Shown: positions 33,672-42,795 of the stretch, in pieces
How the letters are laid out: the number at the start of each line of letters is the position of its first letter
Numbering within the stretch: position 1 is the first letter of the stretch
Origin: Sphingobacteriales bacterium
GTDB lineage: Bacteria; Bacteroidota; Bacteroidia; Chitinophagales; JADJOU01
NCBI GenBank assembly: GCA_021297855.1
Contig: JAJTHM010000004.1
Coordinates: 1 to 43,142 of the forward strand
Length of the DNA: 43,142 nt
Reading direction: 5' to 3'
Made by a program: the position numbers and the translations under genes
The notes under the pieces: model-generated
Told to the model about the DNA's origin: nothing
What the model saw: the letters and a program-made list of their open reading frames with translations, nothing else
Database searches by the model: none

Positions 33672-33998
33672 TTAATTCAAATGCTTTGCTAGATAATAGT
33701 GATTGTTGAATATGTCCGTAATAAGGTAGTTGGATTCTTTTTGTTCATAGAATATAAACCAAGTGGTATAACTATTCATTTTGTAAAAGAAATATCGACT
33801 ACCTAGAAATTTTAATTTATCGGGCGCTTCTCTAGTTAAGGCTTTGCCAATGTTTGATTCAATATAATGGATAATTTTTTCCTTGTATTCAATGGCACTT
33901 TCTAAAAACCCAAAATACTCTTGAGAGTATAAATCATAAATTAAACTATTGAAGAAAATTTCGAGATCACTCTTATAAATGATTTTTATTTCTCCCAT
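33672..33998 (-). CDS. RelE/ParE-type toxin
   Basis: A 108-residue protein with the RelE/ParE pattern: a helical N-terminal half (FLESAIEYKEKIIHYIESNI), then KLKFLGSRYFFYKMNSYTTW and FIFYEQKESNYLITDIFNN, the beta-sheet core with an R/Y-rich centre typical of ParE-like toxins. Such toxins act on mRNA at the ribosome or on gyrase; which applies here is unknown. Its start overlaps the antitoxin gene by 13 bases, the usual antitoxin-first layout. Confidence 0.72.
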   Translation of the reverse strand: MGEIKIIYKSDLEIFFNSLIYDLYSQEYFGFLESAIEYKEKIIHYIESNIGKALTREAPDKLKFLGSRYFFYKMNSYTTWFIFYEQKESNYLITDIFNNHYYLAKHLN

Positions 33999-34183
33999 TT
34001 AAGCCCTTTAAGAAAATCAGTAGTGCGCTTACTAAACTCTTCAGAAGTGAGTCCTTTCTTAAATTCTTCATCAAAATTGAACTTTCTAGGGTTTGCCATA
34101 TCTTTCAATAACTCTATAGTTTCGGTATCTTCTAATGATTCGACCCACTCAATTATTTTCTTTTTTTCAATTAAAACGTCCAT
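33986..34183 (-). CDS. Antitoxin partner of the RelE/ParE-type toxin
   Basis: A 65-residue, mostly helical, charged protein: KKKIIEWVESLEDTETIELL followed by a loose C-terminal tail (GLTSEEFSKRTTDFLKGLKW) that would wrap the toxin. Its helix pattern resembles small antitoxins encoded before RelE/ParE toxins. No clear DNA-binding domain is assigned, yet a palindrome lies in its promoter. It is upstream of, and overlaps, the toxin gene. Confidence 0.7.
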   Translation of the reverse strand: MDVLIEKKKIIEWVESLEDTETIELLKDMANPRKFNFDEEFKKGLTSEEFSKRTTDFLKGLKWEK

Positions 34184-34200
34184 AGTTTAAAATTATATTA

Positions 34201-34232
34201 CAAATTTACGAGGTTTTACTTAGTAAATCAAA
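34201..34232 (-). promoter_or_regulatory. Promoter and operator-like palindrome of the toxin-antitoxin operon
   Basis: On the minus strand a TTTG (plus 34229-34232), 20 bases, and TAAATTTG (plus 34201-34208) give a full Bacteroidota promoter 17 bases before the antitoxin ATG. Between the two boxes lies a perfect palindrome, TTTACT-T-AGTAAA (34215-34227), a likely site of autoregulation by the antitoxin or the complex. Confidence 0.7.
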
Positions 34233-34240
34233 TATGATTA

Positions 34241-34879
34241 TTAGAGCTTTAACGCCTTCTTCAAACCACTTATTATACTCGTAGCCAATACAGCTCCTAA
34301 CGTAGCTAAGAACATATCTTTTTGCGCATCCCAGACATCGCCTTGTGTGCCTAAATAAGCCATACCTTGCTCTGGGAAAAAGACATCGGCGACAGCCCAC
34401 TCCACGAGTTCATACATTCCACTAAATGAAAGAGTAATCTCTATTGGCAATAACCAGCCGACCCAAGTAGGAAATTTAAACCAAGAGATAAACGCTTCCC
34501 GCATAGGATAAGCAAGTAAAAACCCAAAACTGAAATGGACAATTCTATCGTAGTGATTGCGTTCAAAGCCAAGCGTATCTTTTAACCAATAACCAAAAGG
34601 ATTCTCAGCATAGGTGTATTTAGAACCGTAGATATGAAGACATATGTAAACTGTGAAAAGCACGAAACTCAAATCAGAAAACTGATATTTTTTATTGTTC
34701 CAAATGATGAGAAAGAGGGAAATGAAAACGAGAAAATTTTCAAGAATCCAATTGTTCAAATCGGTAGTTCCTATGAGCGTGGAACTCCATAGTGCAAGAA
34801 AAGAAATGGTACATACCCATAGCGTTTTATTTTCCTTGAATGGGATTCGATACGTCGATAGTGCATTGGTGAATTTCAT
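34241..34879 (-). CDS. DUF2238 (YjdF family) membrane protein
   Basis: A 212-residue integral membrane protein with about five or six helices. Family marks are FGYWLKDTLGFERNHYDRIVHF, where the charged residues lie near the membrane edge, FSGMYELVEWAVADVFFPEQG and GTQGDVWDAQKDMFLATLGA. DUF2238 proteins have no established function. The gene stands alone between the toxin-antitoxin operon and cysS. Confidence 0.88.
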   Translation of the reverse strand: MKFTNALSTYRIPFKENKTLWVCTISFLALWSSTLIGTTDLNNWILENFLVFISLFLIIWNNKKYQFSDLSFVLFTVYICLHIYGSKYTYAENPFGYWLKDTLGFERNHYDRIVHFSFGFLLAYPMREAFISWFKFPTWVGWLLPIEITLSFSGMYELVEWAVADVFFPEQGMAYLGTQGDVWDAQKDMFLATLGAVLATSIISGLKKALKL

Positions 34880-34950
34880 ATTTATATTTAGGAATTAGCT
34901 TATATACCTTATACGATTTATGGTTCAAAAAAATCAAACAAATTGGCTCA

Positions 34951-34995
34951 TTTTCAAATCAACTCATCGTCAAATCATCACATCATCATATCATT
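34951..34995. repeat. Low-complexity ATC-rich repeat next to cysS
   Basis: The stretch is made of CAAATCA, CATCATC and ATCATAT-type units. It lies 15 bases beyond the cysS stop and looks like a degenerate simple repeat. No hairpin is seen. Confidence 0.5.
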
Positions 34996-35009
34996 AAAAA
35001 ATTTTCAAA

Positions 35010-36479
35010 TTATATCTTCCAACTCGTTCCTTCATTTCCATCTCTTAACTCTATTCCTGCTTGATTTAGATAGTCACGAATTTTATCAGAAGTAGCAAAG
35101 TCTTTTTTCTCTCTGCTATCTTTTCTGATCTCTATGACTAGATTCATCAAATGCTCCATAGCCTGCGATTGGTTGCTATGATTCGATTCGAAATTGATGC
35201 CTAAGACTTGGACAAAATAACCTTGTATAATTTCATTGATTTTTTTAAGGTCATTTTGATCTGCTATTAAATCTTTACTATCTATCTTATTGATTATTGT
35301 TGCCAGTTCGAATAATTCGGCTATAAGTTTGGAGGTATTAAAATCATCGTTCATCGCTGCAGCGTTATTTGATTCTACTTGTGCTATAGCCTCTTTACTA
35401 TTGGAGCTATCACTTGCACTTAATTTACTGACCTTTCCAAAAGCCTCTGTCAATCTTTCATAGCCTTTTTCGGCAGAGAGAAGTGCATCATTGGAAAAAT
35501 CTAAATCGCTTCTATAGTGCCCCATCATCATGAAAAATCGAACAACAGGCGCACTAAATGGCTTGGTAAAAATACTGGTAGTCCCTTCTAGAATTTCAAA
35601 AGGGAGAAAAAAATTTCCAAACGATTTACTCATTTTCTGACCATTAACATTGAGCATGTTCGCGTGCATCCAATATTTGGCTGGGTTTTTCATTCCTGCT
35701 CCGCAGCTCTGCGCTACTTCATCTTCGTGATGTGGAAATTTTAAATCCATACCTCCTCCGTGAATGTCAAATTGTTCTCCAAGGTATTTCGTACTCATAG
35801 CAGTACATTCTATGTGCCACCCTGGGTTTCCTTCGCCCCAAGGACTGCGCCATATTTGCATATCCTCAGGATTTGCCTTTTTCCATAGAGCAAAATCCAC
35901 AGAGTTCCTTTTTTCATCTTGACCTTGTAGTTCTCTGGATTCACTCAATAACTCTTCAATTTTTCTGCCGCTTATCACTCCATATGCATTCGATTTGGAA
36001 TATTTTTCTAAATCAAAATAAACAGCACCATTACTTTCATATGCATATCCATTCGCCATTATTTTTTCAATAATTTGGATCTGTTCTTGGATATGAGCAG
36101 TTGCTGTAGGTTCAATATTCGGGCGAAGTAAATTATAAGCTTTTTGAATATCTTGAAATTTAGAATTATATTTATATACAATCTCTAATGATTCCATTTG
36201 CTCCAGCTTTGCTGCTTTACCTATACTATCTTGTTCTTGACCTAAACTATTCGTAATATGTCCGCAATCTGTAATGTTTCTTACATATTTAACTTGAAAA
36301 CCAAGAAATAGTAAGTAACGATAAATCATATCAAAGTTGATAAATGTTCTCAAATTACCCATATGAGGCTCACTATACAATGTGGGACCGCAGACATACA
36401 TGCCCACTTTGCCTGTGTGTAATGGTTCGAATTTTTCTTTCTTACCTGTCAGTGTGTTGTAGATGAAAAGTTCACTCAT
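35010..36479 (-). CDS. cysS: Cysteinyl-tRNA synthetase CysS
   Basis: A 489-residue class I enzyme that charges tRNA-Cys. The N-terminal KVGMYVCGPTLYSEPHMGN holds the first zinc cysteine and the HIGH motif (here HMGN). GWHIECTAMS and FPHHEDEVAQS supply the other zinc ligands, and NGQKMSKSFGNFF is the KMSKS loop. The frame extends to 36572, but the ATG at 36479 gives the usual start MSELFIYNTLTGKKE. It lies seven bases behind the glycosyltransferase gene and is probably co-transcribed with it. Confidence 0.96.
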   Translation of the reverse strand: MSELFIYNTLTGKKEKFEPLHTGKVGMYVCGPTLYSEPHMGNLRTFINFDMIYRYLLFLGFQVKYVRNITDCGHITNSLGQEQDSIGKAAKLEQMESLEIVYKYNSKFQDIQKAYNLLRPNIEPTATAHIQEQIQIIEKIMANGYAYESNGAVYFDLEKYSKSNAYGVISGRKIEELLSESRELQGQDEKRNSVDFALWKKANPEDMQIWRSPWGEGNPGWHIECTAMSTKYLGEQFDIHGGGMDLKFPHHEDEVAQSCGAGMKNPAKYWMHANMLNVNGQKMSKSFGNFFLPFEILEGTTSIFTKPFSAPVVRFFMMMGHYRSDLDFSNDALLSAEKGYERLTEAFGKVSKLSASDSSNSKEAIAQVESNNAAAMNDDFNTSKLIAELFELATIINKIDSKDLIADQNDLKKINEIIQGYFVQVLGINFESNHSNQSQAMEHLMNLVIEIRKDSREKKDFATSDKIRDYLNQAGIELRDGNEGTSWKI

Positions 36480-36486
36480 AGTTGAT

Positions 36487-38151
36487 CTATTTGATTTTAT
36501 AGAATGTATAAATACCTTGTTGATACAAAGGTTGAATATGTTTCTTGTATTTTGAAAAGTTATGCGTGTCACTCATTTTTGCAATCAGATAGTTCGGATA
36601 AGGACTTTTTGCATAGAGAGAAATACTATCGAGATTGAAACTAGTATGAGATAAAATAGCGCTGTCGGAGTAGAATTTAGGAATAAAACTAATTCCGCCA
36701 TAATAGTGATAACAAGCTTTTTCATTCTTATTGTTCTTGATAAACTCTACCTGTGGGCCTTGGGTTAATTGCTCTAACTTAGGCACATAATATAACAATA
36801 GTGCATTATTGAGAATCATACAACCAATAAACAAAATCACGAAACCGAGCGTTTTTCTTTTTCTATAAACAAGAAGTAAAAAGGAAATAGCAAAAATAAG
36901 AAAGAAACATATACCGAAAATGATTTCAAGATTCTCCCATGGATAATGCGTTGTAAGTGCCAGTTGAAGTGTATCTTCATGAATATATTTCTCGAATACT
37001 TCGATATTGGCACGTGTAAGAGGGAGGACAATGAGGCAGGCTGTCCAGATCATGGCTCCAATGGCATAAAGTAAATAGGTAATTTTTTTAATTCCCTGCT
37101 CTTCCTCTAAAATATAGCGAATGCTATAGGCTGCGAGAAATGAAATTGGGAAATAGGCCAAAACAGAGTAATGGGCTAACTTTATCTTAAATAAGGATAC
37201 TATTATTAGAACAACTATTAAACAACTAACCATAGAAAGTCTGAATATTTTTTGGATATTCGACTCATACGAATTTACGCGAAGGGAATTTAAGGCAAAA
37301 ACACTGGCAGGAAAACACCCAATAAGTAGCACAATAAATTGAAATGAAAAGCGGTGTGTCCACGTAGCTTTGCTGAGATTGAGCGTATTCCATTGATATT
37401 GAATAAATGGCTTGAGGTAAGCAGTCCCATGCCATTTATATTCGATCCCTACCCAGACGAGAATGAATAATATGAAGTACAAGGTCCATTTGAAAATATT
37501 GTTATATCCAAACCCATATTTAGCACTTGAGAACAGAAACACTAACCAATAGGTAAGCAATATCACAATATAACCTTCGATTCCTTTGGTCATAAATGCG
37601 CCAACAGCCGCGAAAAAGCTATAAAATAGATTGGAGAATATTTCTTTTCGTCGATAAAATTTTTCTCCACTCTCTTGTCTTGCTTCAATGACCCTCGATA
37701 GATTATAAATACTCAAGTAAATGAAAAAACAGAACCAAGGCTCTGCCAATCCTGACCTATGATAAAGCTGGGGTAGTAACATGGAGATATAAATCATAGC
37801 CCACATCAATCCAAAATTGGACGAGTAAAGTCTTTTGCCGTTTTTGTATAAAGTGACTACGATGAGGAGTGCACATATGGCATTTGGGAATCGAGCCGCG
37901 TATTCATTTATACCTAGATATTTGTACGAAATCAGTTGAAGCCAAAAAAATAACGGGGGCATTTCTAAAAAGAATTTGCCATTTAGCCATGGCTGCAGGA
38001 CTTCATTGCGCGCAAACATTTCCTTTGAAATGGACGCTAAAATAGTTTCATCCCAATCAAATAGATTGACTTCGCCTATAAAAGGAAAGTAAATCAATCC
38101 GCAGAGAAGGAAGAGAAAACTAAGGCGTGATAAATTGTAAAAAATCTTCAC
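36487..38151 (-). CDS. ArnT-like glycosyltransferase (GT39/GT83 superfamily), membrane
   Basis: A 554-residue polytopic membrane protein with ten or more helices. The first loop contains FDWDETILASISKEMFARNE, with the DE pair that acts in catalysis in ArnT/PMT enzymes, followed by WLNGKFFLEMPPLFFWLQ (the P-P-L-F-F-W motif of the family). It then has AARFPNAICALL and a soluble C-terminal part. It would transfer a sugar from a lipid carrier to an unknown envelope acceptor. It sits between gldG and cysS on the same strand with short gaps. Confidence 0.85.
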   Translation of the reverse strand: MKIFYNLSRLSFLFLLCGLIYFPFIGEVNLFDWDETILASISKEMFARNEVLQPWLNGKFFLEMPPLFFWLQLISYKYLGINEYAARFPNAICALLIVVTLYKNGKRLYSSNFGLMWAMIYISMLLPQLYHRSGLAEPWFCFFIYLSIYNLSRVIEARQESGEKFYRRKEIFSNLFYSFFAAVGAFMTKGIEGYIVILLTYWLVFLFSSAKYGFGYNNIFKWTLYFILFILVWVGIEYKWHGTAYLKPFIQYQWNTLNLSKATWTHRFSFQFIVLLIGCFPASVFALNSLRVNSYESNIQKIFRLSMVSCLIVVLIIVSLFKIKLAHYSVLAYFPISFLAAYSIRYILEEEQGIKKITYLLYAIGAMIWTACLIVLPLTRANIEVFEKYIHEDTLQLALTTHYPWENLEIIFGICFFLIFAISFLLLVYRKRKTLGFVILFIGCMILNNALLLYYVPKLEQLTQGPQVEFIKNNKNEKACYHYYGGISFIPKFYSDSAILSHTSFNLDSISLYAKSPYPNYLIAKMSDTHNFSKYKKHIQPLYQQGIYTFYKIK

Positions 38152-38157
38152 GATGAT

Positions 38158-39900
38158 TTATTTTGGCTGAATGGTACTTGTCCATCTTCGCTTGCGAAGA
38201 TAGTTGAATATAAAAGCAAAAACAATCACTAGGCTCAGGGGTAGGATTAAGTTTAATGACTTCCATTTGATCCCTTCGGTTTTGGTGCGCTGTGCATCGA
38301 GCTGTCTAACTTTTATTTCCTTATTTCGAGTGGACAATAAATTATTGGGGTCAATAAGATATTCGACACAATTTAAAACAAAATCTTTGTTGGCAAACGT
38401 TTGACGACTATACTGTTCAAATCCCAATGGATAAATTTCTCCTTTTGCGGAAACATTATTTCGCAAAATGTCAGCATCTGAGAGCACAATCATTTTACTC
38501 TCGATACTTCTTTCTTTGGGCGCTTGTCCCACCTCCGTAATTTTCTTAACAAAGTCTAGGCCAAGTTTGTTTTTATAGGCAGATACGAATTTGCCTTCTA
38601 ATAAAACCCCACATGGCAATTTTGGTTGTTTGAAATATTTGAAATCTGGTTTATCTTTTACAGCAGATAAGTGAACGCGCGCTGGTTCAGGTATAGCTCT
38701 TCCATACTGTGATGTAGAAAGTAAAACTGTTTTTTTGATATCATTTTGAATCAGGTCAATGCTCGATGCATATTGCGCATAGACGGGGTCGAGATTTTTC
38801 CCTATAGGATGTTCTAGGCTAGGAGTGAGAAGTGGACTAAAAAGCCAAGGAAAAAGAAGAGGCTCCTTCGTAGCTTCATCTAGAATCGGAATGGGGGCAC
38901 TTTGTTGACCATCTTGCACTAAATTTTTATTAATTCGAACACCATAGGTAAATAAGATGTCTTCTAAATTTAAATCTATACCATGAGCCATGAACATATT
39001 GGATTCATTGCGAAGATAGTCCATTCTAGCATCCATAGCGTCCAGGGCCCATAAAATTTTCCCACCTTTCATGACGTATTGATCCAGGCGATATTTTTCT
39101 ACATCTGCAAATGGCTGTTGAGGGCCAGCTATAATCAGTAGATCTGTGTTCTGCGGAAACCAAGAGCCGAGGCTATCCCCTTGGTTGCTTAAAACCTTTT
39201 GTTTGACGTCATAAAAATTAACTTCATATTTATTTTCTGTCAATATATTCGCCAAGTCGTTCAATTCCTCTGGTCTCAATTCACCATGCCCCTGCATAAT
39301 GCCTATGGTATAGACTTTCTCATCCGTGAGCTTTTTGATAGCATTGGCTATTTTGTATTCCAGCGAAATAATGGAGTTGTTCAACGCATACTCCGGTGGG
39401 TATCCTACTTGGTTTTCCAATATTTGAACTGGCCATGATTTACCGTTCACACTAACCAATACACAAGGGAAAATCAGTTGCTCCTTAAATCCATCTTCTT
39501 TTTTTACTCGCAACTGTGTAGGAATAAGCCCTTTGGAAATCAACTCTTGTTGAATTTTAATCCGTTCATCTTCATTGGTAGCATCCTTGACTGGATTCGT
39601 AAATTCGTATTGAATTTTCCCATTACTCTCACTGTTCATTTCTTTGAGAACATCTTCTGTGGCATTTCTCAAGCGTAAAAACCCAGAAGGCAAATCTTCG
39701 CCATCCAGATAAATTTTAATAAACGCTTTATGCTTCGTTTTCTCCAAGAGATTTTTAGTAGAATCACTCAAGGAGTATCTACCCTCTGAAGTCAAATCAA
39801 ACCGTTTGTATAGGAAGGAGGCAATAAAATTGACGAGGACTATTATGGCAATGACCATCGCTAATCGAATCCATAAAGTCTTTTTATCTAGTTTTTGCAT
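38158..39900 (-). CDS. gldG: Gliding motility ABC transporter component GldG
   Basis: A 580-residue protein of the GldG family. It has an N-terminal membrane helix (about 12-32), the family start ASFLYKRFDLTSEGRYSLS, a large periplasmic ABC-type uncharacterised domain (GIMQGHGELRPEELNDLAN; LLIIAGPQQPFADVEKYRLD; GGKILWALDAMDA) and a C-terminal helix (about 553-570). GldG normally works with GldA and GldF and is tied to gliding in Bacteroidota. gldF, usually just upstream, is not here; the upstream neighbour is divergent. Confidence 0.93.
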   Translation of the reverse strand: MQKLDKKTLWIRLAMVIAIIVLVNFIASFLYKRFDLTSEGRYSLSDSTKNLLEKTKHKAFIKIYLDGEDLPSGFLRLRNATEDVLKEMNSESNGKIQYEFTNPVKDATNEDERIKIQQELISKGLIPTQLRVKKEDGFKEQLIFPCVLVSVNGKSWPVQILENQVGYPPEYALNNSIISLEYKIANAIKKLTDEKVYTIGIMQGHGELRPEELNDLANILTENKYEVNFYDVKQKVLSNQGDSLGSWFPQNTDLLIIAGPQQPFADVEKYRLDQYVMKGGKILWALDAMDARMDYLRNESNMFMAHGIDLNLEDILFTYGVRINKNLVQDGQQSAPIPILDEATKEPLLFPWLFSPLLTPSLEHPIGKNLDPVYAQYASSIDLIQNDIKKTVLLSTSQYGRAIPEPARVHLSAVKDKPDFKYFKQPKLPCGVLLEGKFVSAYKNKLGLDFVKKITEVGQAPKERSIESKMIVLSDADILRNNVSAKGEIYPLGFEQYSRQTFANKDFVLNCVEYLIDPNNLLSTRNKEIKVRQLDAQRTKTEGIKWKSLNLILPLSLVIVFAFIFNYLRKRRWTSTIQPK

Positions 39901-40047
39901 TGATAAATACGCTTTCGTTTAATAAAAGCATAAATATATCCGTTTTTCAGTAAAACTAGGCGTTCATATTCTAAATTTTGGAGAATTTTAAAGTCTAAAT
40001 CCTTATCTTTATAACACATTATGTTATGATTGAAAATAGAAAGGACT

Positions 40048-40700
40048 ATGACTAGAAGACTCTTTTTTAAATGCCTGTGTCTGATATTTCTAACACAAAT
40101 ATGGGGGAATGCGACTTGCCAAGACAGCCTCTATTTTGAAAATTTGACTTCTAAGGAAAAATTTGTTTTAATTGTAGGGATAGAAAATGTTTTGAAATTC
40201 GACCCGAGTGTTGATAATATTCTATTCAATGCAGAGAATGTTTTGAAGATGGGGAACGTGTTTAAGATTAAACCAATTCAGGCGGGTCCTGTTTCTGTTA
40301 TGCTTTTCAGCGGCCCTGTTATGAAGGGAAGTGTTGATTTTGAAGCGAAGTTTAACAAACTTGATTTACAAAAGAATTTAGACCCAAAAGTGAGTTTGGG
40401 GTCACTTCCAGGAGGTGGAAAAGTTACTGCCTATGAATTACTGAACAATTCAGCATTGAGAATTATACAGGAAAAATTATACAATCTTCTTTAGAAATTA
40501 TTTCATATGATGTAACTTTTGTTCAAAAAAAAGGGAATATAATAGAGTCAGAGCAAAAATGTGCTGAGCTTAATAAAACTATCTTAGAGTATATCAAACA
40601 AGCTAAGTCAGGCGATGTTTTGCTAATAGAAAATGTAAAAGTTAGGAGTCCAGATGGCTCACTTCGCAGAATAAAAGGACTTTCTTATCAAATAAAGTAA
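40048..40700 (+). pseudogene. GldM C-terminal-domain-like secreted protein, frameshifted
   Basis: The first frame (ATG 40048, stop 40494) gives a signal peptide and a domain like the penultimate GldM domain (KFVLIVGIENVLKF; SLGSLPGGGKVTAYELL). The next frame continues with SSLEIISYDVTFVQKKGN and ends GDVLLIENVKVRSPDGSLRR and KGLSYQIK, matching the GldM C-terminus. One missing A in the A5 run at 40472-40476 would restore a single 218-residue frame. It may be a real frameshift or a homopolymer sequencing error. It lacks the GldM N-terminus, so it is an orphan GldM-C protein. A TTG at 40030 is an alternative start. Confidence 0.65.
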
Positions 40701-40712
40701 CTATAGACAAAT

Positions 40713-41132
40713 TTGACTAGTTTAGAGAATATCATTCATCAGAAACTAACGCTCAAGGTATTTTTACTAGTGAGTTTTTTTGTAATATCCATACCTATTT
40801 TATCTAACTTCAATTACTTGTTATTTGGAGAAAAAGTGAATGGTGTGGTCACCGGAAACTATACTATGGAAGGTCGAAGGTCAAACTATACAGTGAGTCA
40901 AATTGATTATAGAGTTGCAAAGAATATTTATAGTTTTTTTGGACCCAAAAATCTTGTTTTTGACGATGGAGAGATAGTGGAAATATATTATATCAAAGAT
41001 AACCCTCAAAATGCTGCCTTAGCCAGTCCTATTTATTTTTATTTTAACTCCTCTGGTATCAATATCATTTGCTCCATCTTTATGATTTTCTGGATAGCGG
41101 TGTTCTTTACCTATGGCATACGCTATAGATAG
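40713..41132 (+). CDS. DUF3592-like membrane protein
   Basis: A 139-residue protein with two membrane helices (about 14-36, LKVFLLVSFFVISIPIL; about 112-134, INIICSIFMIFWIAVFF). The loop between them is beta-rich: VNGVVTGNYTMEGRRSNYTV and DDGEIVEIYYIKDNPQNAAL, as in DUF3592 proteins. An in-frame stop lies just upstream and there is no earlier ATG, so the TTG at 40713 is the likely start. It follows the GldM-like gene by 12 bases. The function is unknown. Confidence 0.6.
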   Translation: MTSLENIIHQKLTLKVFLLVSFFVISIPILSNFNYLLFGEKVNGVVTGNYTMEGRRSNYTVSQIDYRVAKNIYSFFGPKNLVFDDGEIVEIYYIKDNPQNAALASPIYFYFNSSGINIICSIFMIFWIAVFFTYGIRYR

Positions 41133-41190
41133 AGTTTTTCCTTGCTAATTGTGCCAAAATTCATTATTTTGCACCTTTAAACCTAAAAGT

Positions 41191-42462
41191 ATGTCATCAT
41201 CAACTGCGGTGGATTTTCAGCTAAAAAATAAAGTCAAAATAGTCACAGCGGCCTCCCTTTTCGATGGACACGATGCCGCCATCAATATTATGCGTCGTAT
41301 TATTCAGTCAAAAGGCGCAGAGGTAGTCCATTTGGGACACAATAGAAGTGTATTGGATATTGTCAATACAGCCATTCAGGAAGACGCCAATGCTATCGCG
41401 ATCACGAGTTATCAAGGTGGACATATTGAATTTTTTAAATATATGTATGACCTTTTGAAAGAGCAAGGTTGCGGTCATATCAAGCTATTTGGTGGTGGTG
41501 GAGGCACGATATTGCCTACAGAAATAGCGGAACTTCACGCATATGGAATAGTTAAAATATATTCTCCTGATGATGGACGCGCTATGGGTTTGGAAGGGAT
41601 GATTATTGATCTGTTGTCTAAATGCGATTTTCCGACGGGTGCGCTAGATAGCTACTCGGAGTATAAGTCAAAAGAGGATTTTGACAATGGGTTCAAACAT
41701 TGTGATTCTAAGCTTTTGGCTAAGTTAATTTCTACAGCAGAAAATTTTCCTGAGTGTTTGGAAAAAGATTTGAAGAAATTTTTGCCAGAGAAAAATATGC
41801 GAGAAACACCTGTTTTAGGGATAACAGGAACAGGTGGTGCAGGAAAGTCTTCTATGATCGATGAAATAGTTCGACGATTTTTGTTTGAATTTGAAGATAA
41901 AAAAATAGCTATACTTTCTGTGGATCCCTCCAAGCGAAAAACGGGTGGGGCACTGTTAGGCGACAGAATTCGTATGAATTCTATCAATAATGATCGTGTT
42001 TTTATGCGTTCACTCGCTACGAGACAGAGCAATTTAGCCCTATCTAAGTATGTGCAAGCGGCAGTGGATATTCTGAAAAAAGCGAATTTTGATTTAATCA
42101 TACTCGAGACATCGGGCATAGGGCAGAGCGATACGGAAATAGTAGATCACAGTGATGTGTCTATGTATATTATGACACCAGAGTTTGGTGCGGCGAGTCA
42201 GTTGGAGAAGATTGATATGCTCGATTTCGCCGACATTGTGGCGGTTAATAAATTCGATAAACGAGGGGCACAGGACGCCCTGCGTGATGTGAAAAAGCAA
42301 ATGCAACGCAATCTCAATCTTTGGGATAGAGATCCTGATACGATGCCAGTATATGGCACAATAGCTTCTCAATTCAATGATCCTGGAACCAATGAACTCT
42401 TTATCAATTTGATGAGAGTGATATCAGAGAAATGGGCAGCAAAGGTATCAGCGAATAGCTAG
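41191..42462 (+). CDS. icmF: IcmF-type B12-binding plus GTPase chaperone, lacking the mutase domain
   Basis: A 423-residue protein matching the N-terminal half of fused isobutyryl-CoA mutase. Residues 1-140 are the cobalamin-binding domain ([16 protein letters not shown] with the Dx[15 protein letters not shown]). Residues 195-420 are the MeaB-like G-protein (Walker [51 protein letters not shown]). In full IcmF a mutase domain of about 600 residues follows. Here the frame stops at 42462 and no mutase sequence is seen in any frame downstream. A separate subunit elsewhere is possible. The frame opens at 41149; ATG 41191 is the better start. Confidence 0.88.
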   Translation: MSSSTAVDFQLKNKVKIVTAASLFDGHDAAINIMRRIIQSKGAEVVHLGHNRSVLDIVNTAIQEDANAIAITSYQGGHIEFFKYMYDLLKEQGCGHIKLFGGGGGTILPTEIAELHAYGIVKIYSPDDGRAMGLEGMIIDLLSKCDFPTGALDSYSEYKSKEDFDNGFKHCDSKLLAKLISTAENFPECLEKDLKKFLPEKNMRETPVLGITGTGGAGKSSMIDEIVRRFLFEFEDKKIAILSVDPSKRKTGGALLGDRIRMNSINNDRVFMRSLATRQSNLALSKYVQAAVDILKKANFDLIILETSGIGQSDTEIVDHSDVSMYIMTPEFGAASQLEKIDMLDFADIVAVNKFDKRGAQDALRDVKKQMQRNLNLWDRDPDTMPVYGTIASQFNDPGTNELFINLMRVISEKWAAKVSANS

Positions 42463-42467
42463 AAAAA

Positions 42468-42575
42468 CTAGTATTTCTTATTGTTTTTCTTTTCTCTTTT
42501 TTCCTCTTTCTTCTCTTTCGCCGTTTTTACTGGTTCTTTCTTGACTTCTTTCTTGGTATCTTTTGATTTTGCCAT
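42468..42575 (-). CDS. Small Lys/Glu-rich protein
   Basis: A 35-residue, highly charged protein beginning MAKSKDTKKEVKKEP and ending NNKKY, too short for routine gene calls. Similar tiny Lys/Glu-rich proteins are common in Bacteroidota, often near cold-shock genes, and their role is unknown. A TAnnTTTG box 26 bases upstream supports transcription. Its stop lies five bases from the stop of the convergent icmF-like gene, and a CTAG...CTAG mini-hairpin covers both stops. Confidence 0.68.
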   Translation of the reverse strand: MAKSKDTKKEVKKEPVKTAKEKKEEKREKKNNKKY

Positions 42576-42601
42576 AATTTTTTATTTAAAATGAGGTAAA
42601 A

Positions 42602-42609
42602 CAAAAATA
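42602..42609 (-). promoter_or_regulatory. -7 promoter box for the Lys/Glu-rich protein
   Basis: The minus strand reads TATTTTTG (TAnnTTTG) 26 bases upstream of the ATG at 42575. Confidence 0.5.
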
Positions 42610-42795
42610 CAAAATTGGCAGTTTATGCGAAGCATAATTTTTATATGTAGACAGAGATTGCTTCACTTAACTCTAGCTAGAAGAGGCTAACACAGACAAG
42701 TATTCATAAAAAGAGGAATGATTAGATACAAAAATTTTAATCGAATAATAGCTCTCAGCTTCACTTCAGAAATACAACAGTTGGCTGCAGTGCAA

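Noticed and set aside
34206-34400. Minus-strand 64-codon frame
   Set aside because: An out-of-frame shadow of the DUF2238 gene on the same strand.
40466-40494. Programmed -1 frameshift in the GldM-like gene
   Set aside because: The A-run does not form a proper X XXY YYZ site in the incoming frame; a one-base deletion or read error is more likely.
41652-42119. Minus-strand 155-codon frame inside the icmF-like gene
   Set aside because: Antisense shadow; the plus-strand product has intact motifs across the whole stretch.
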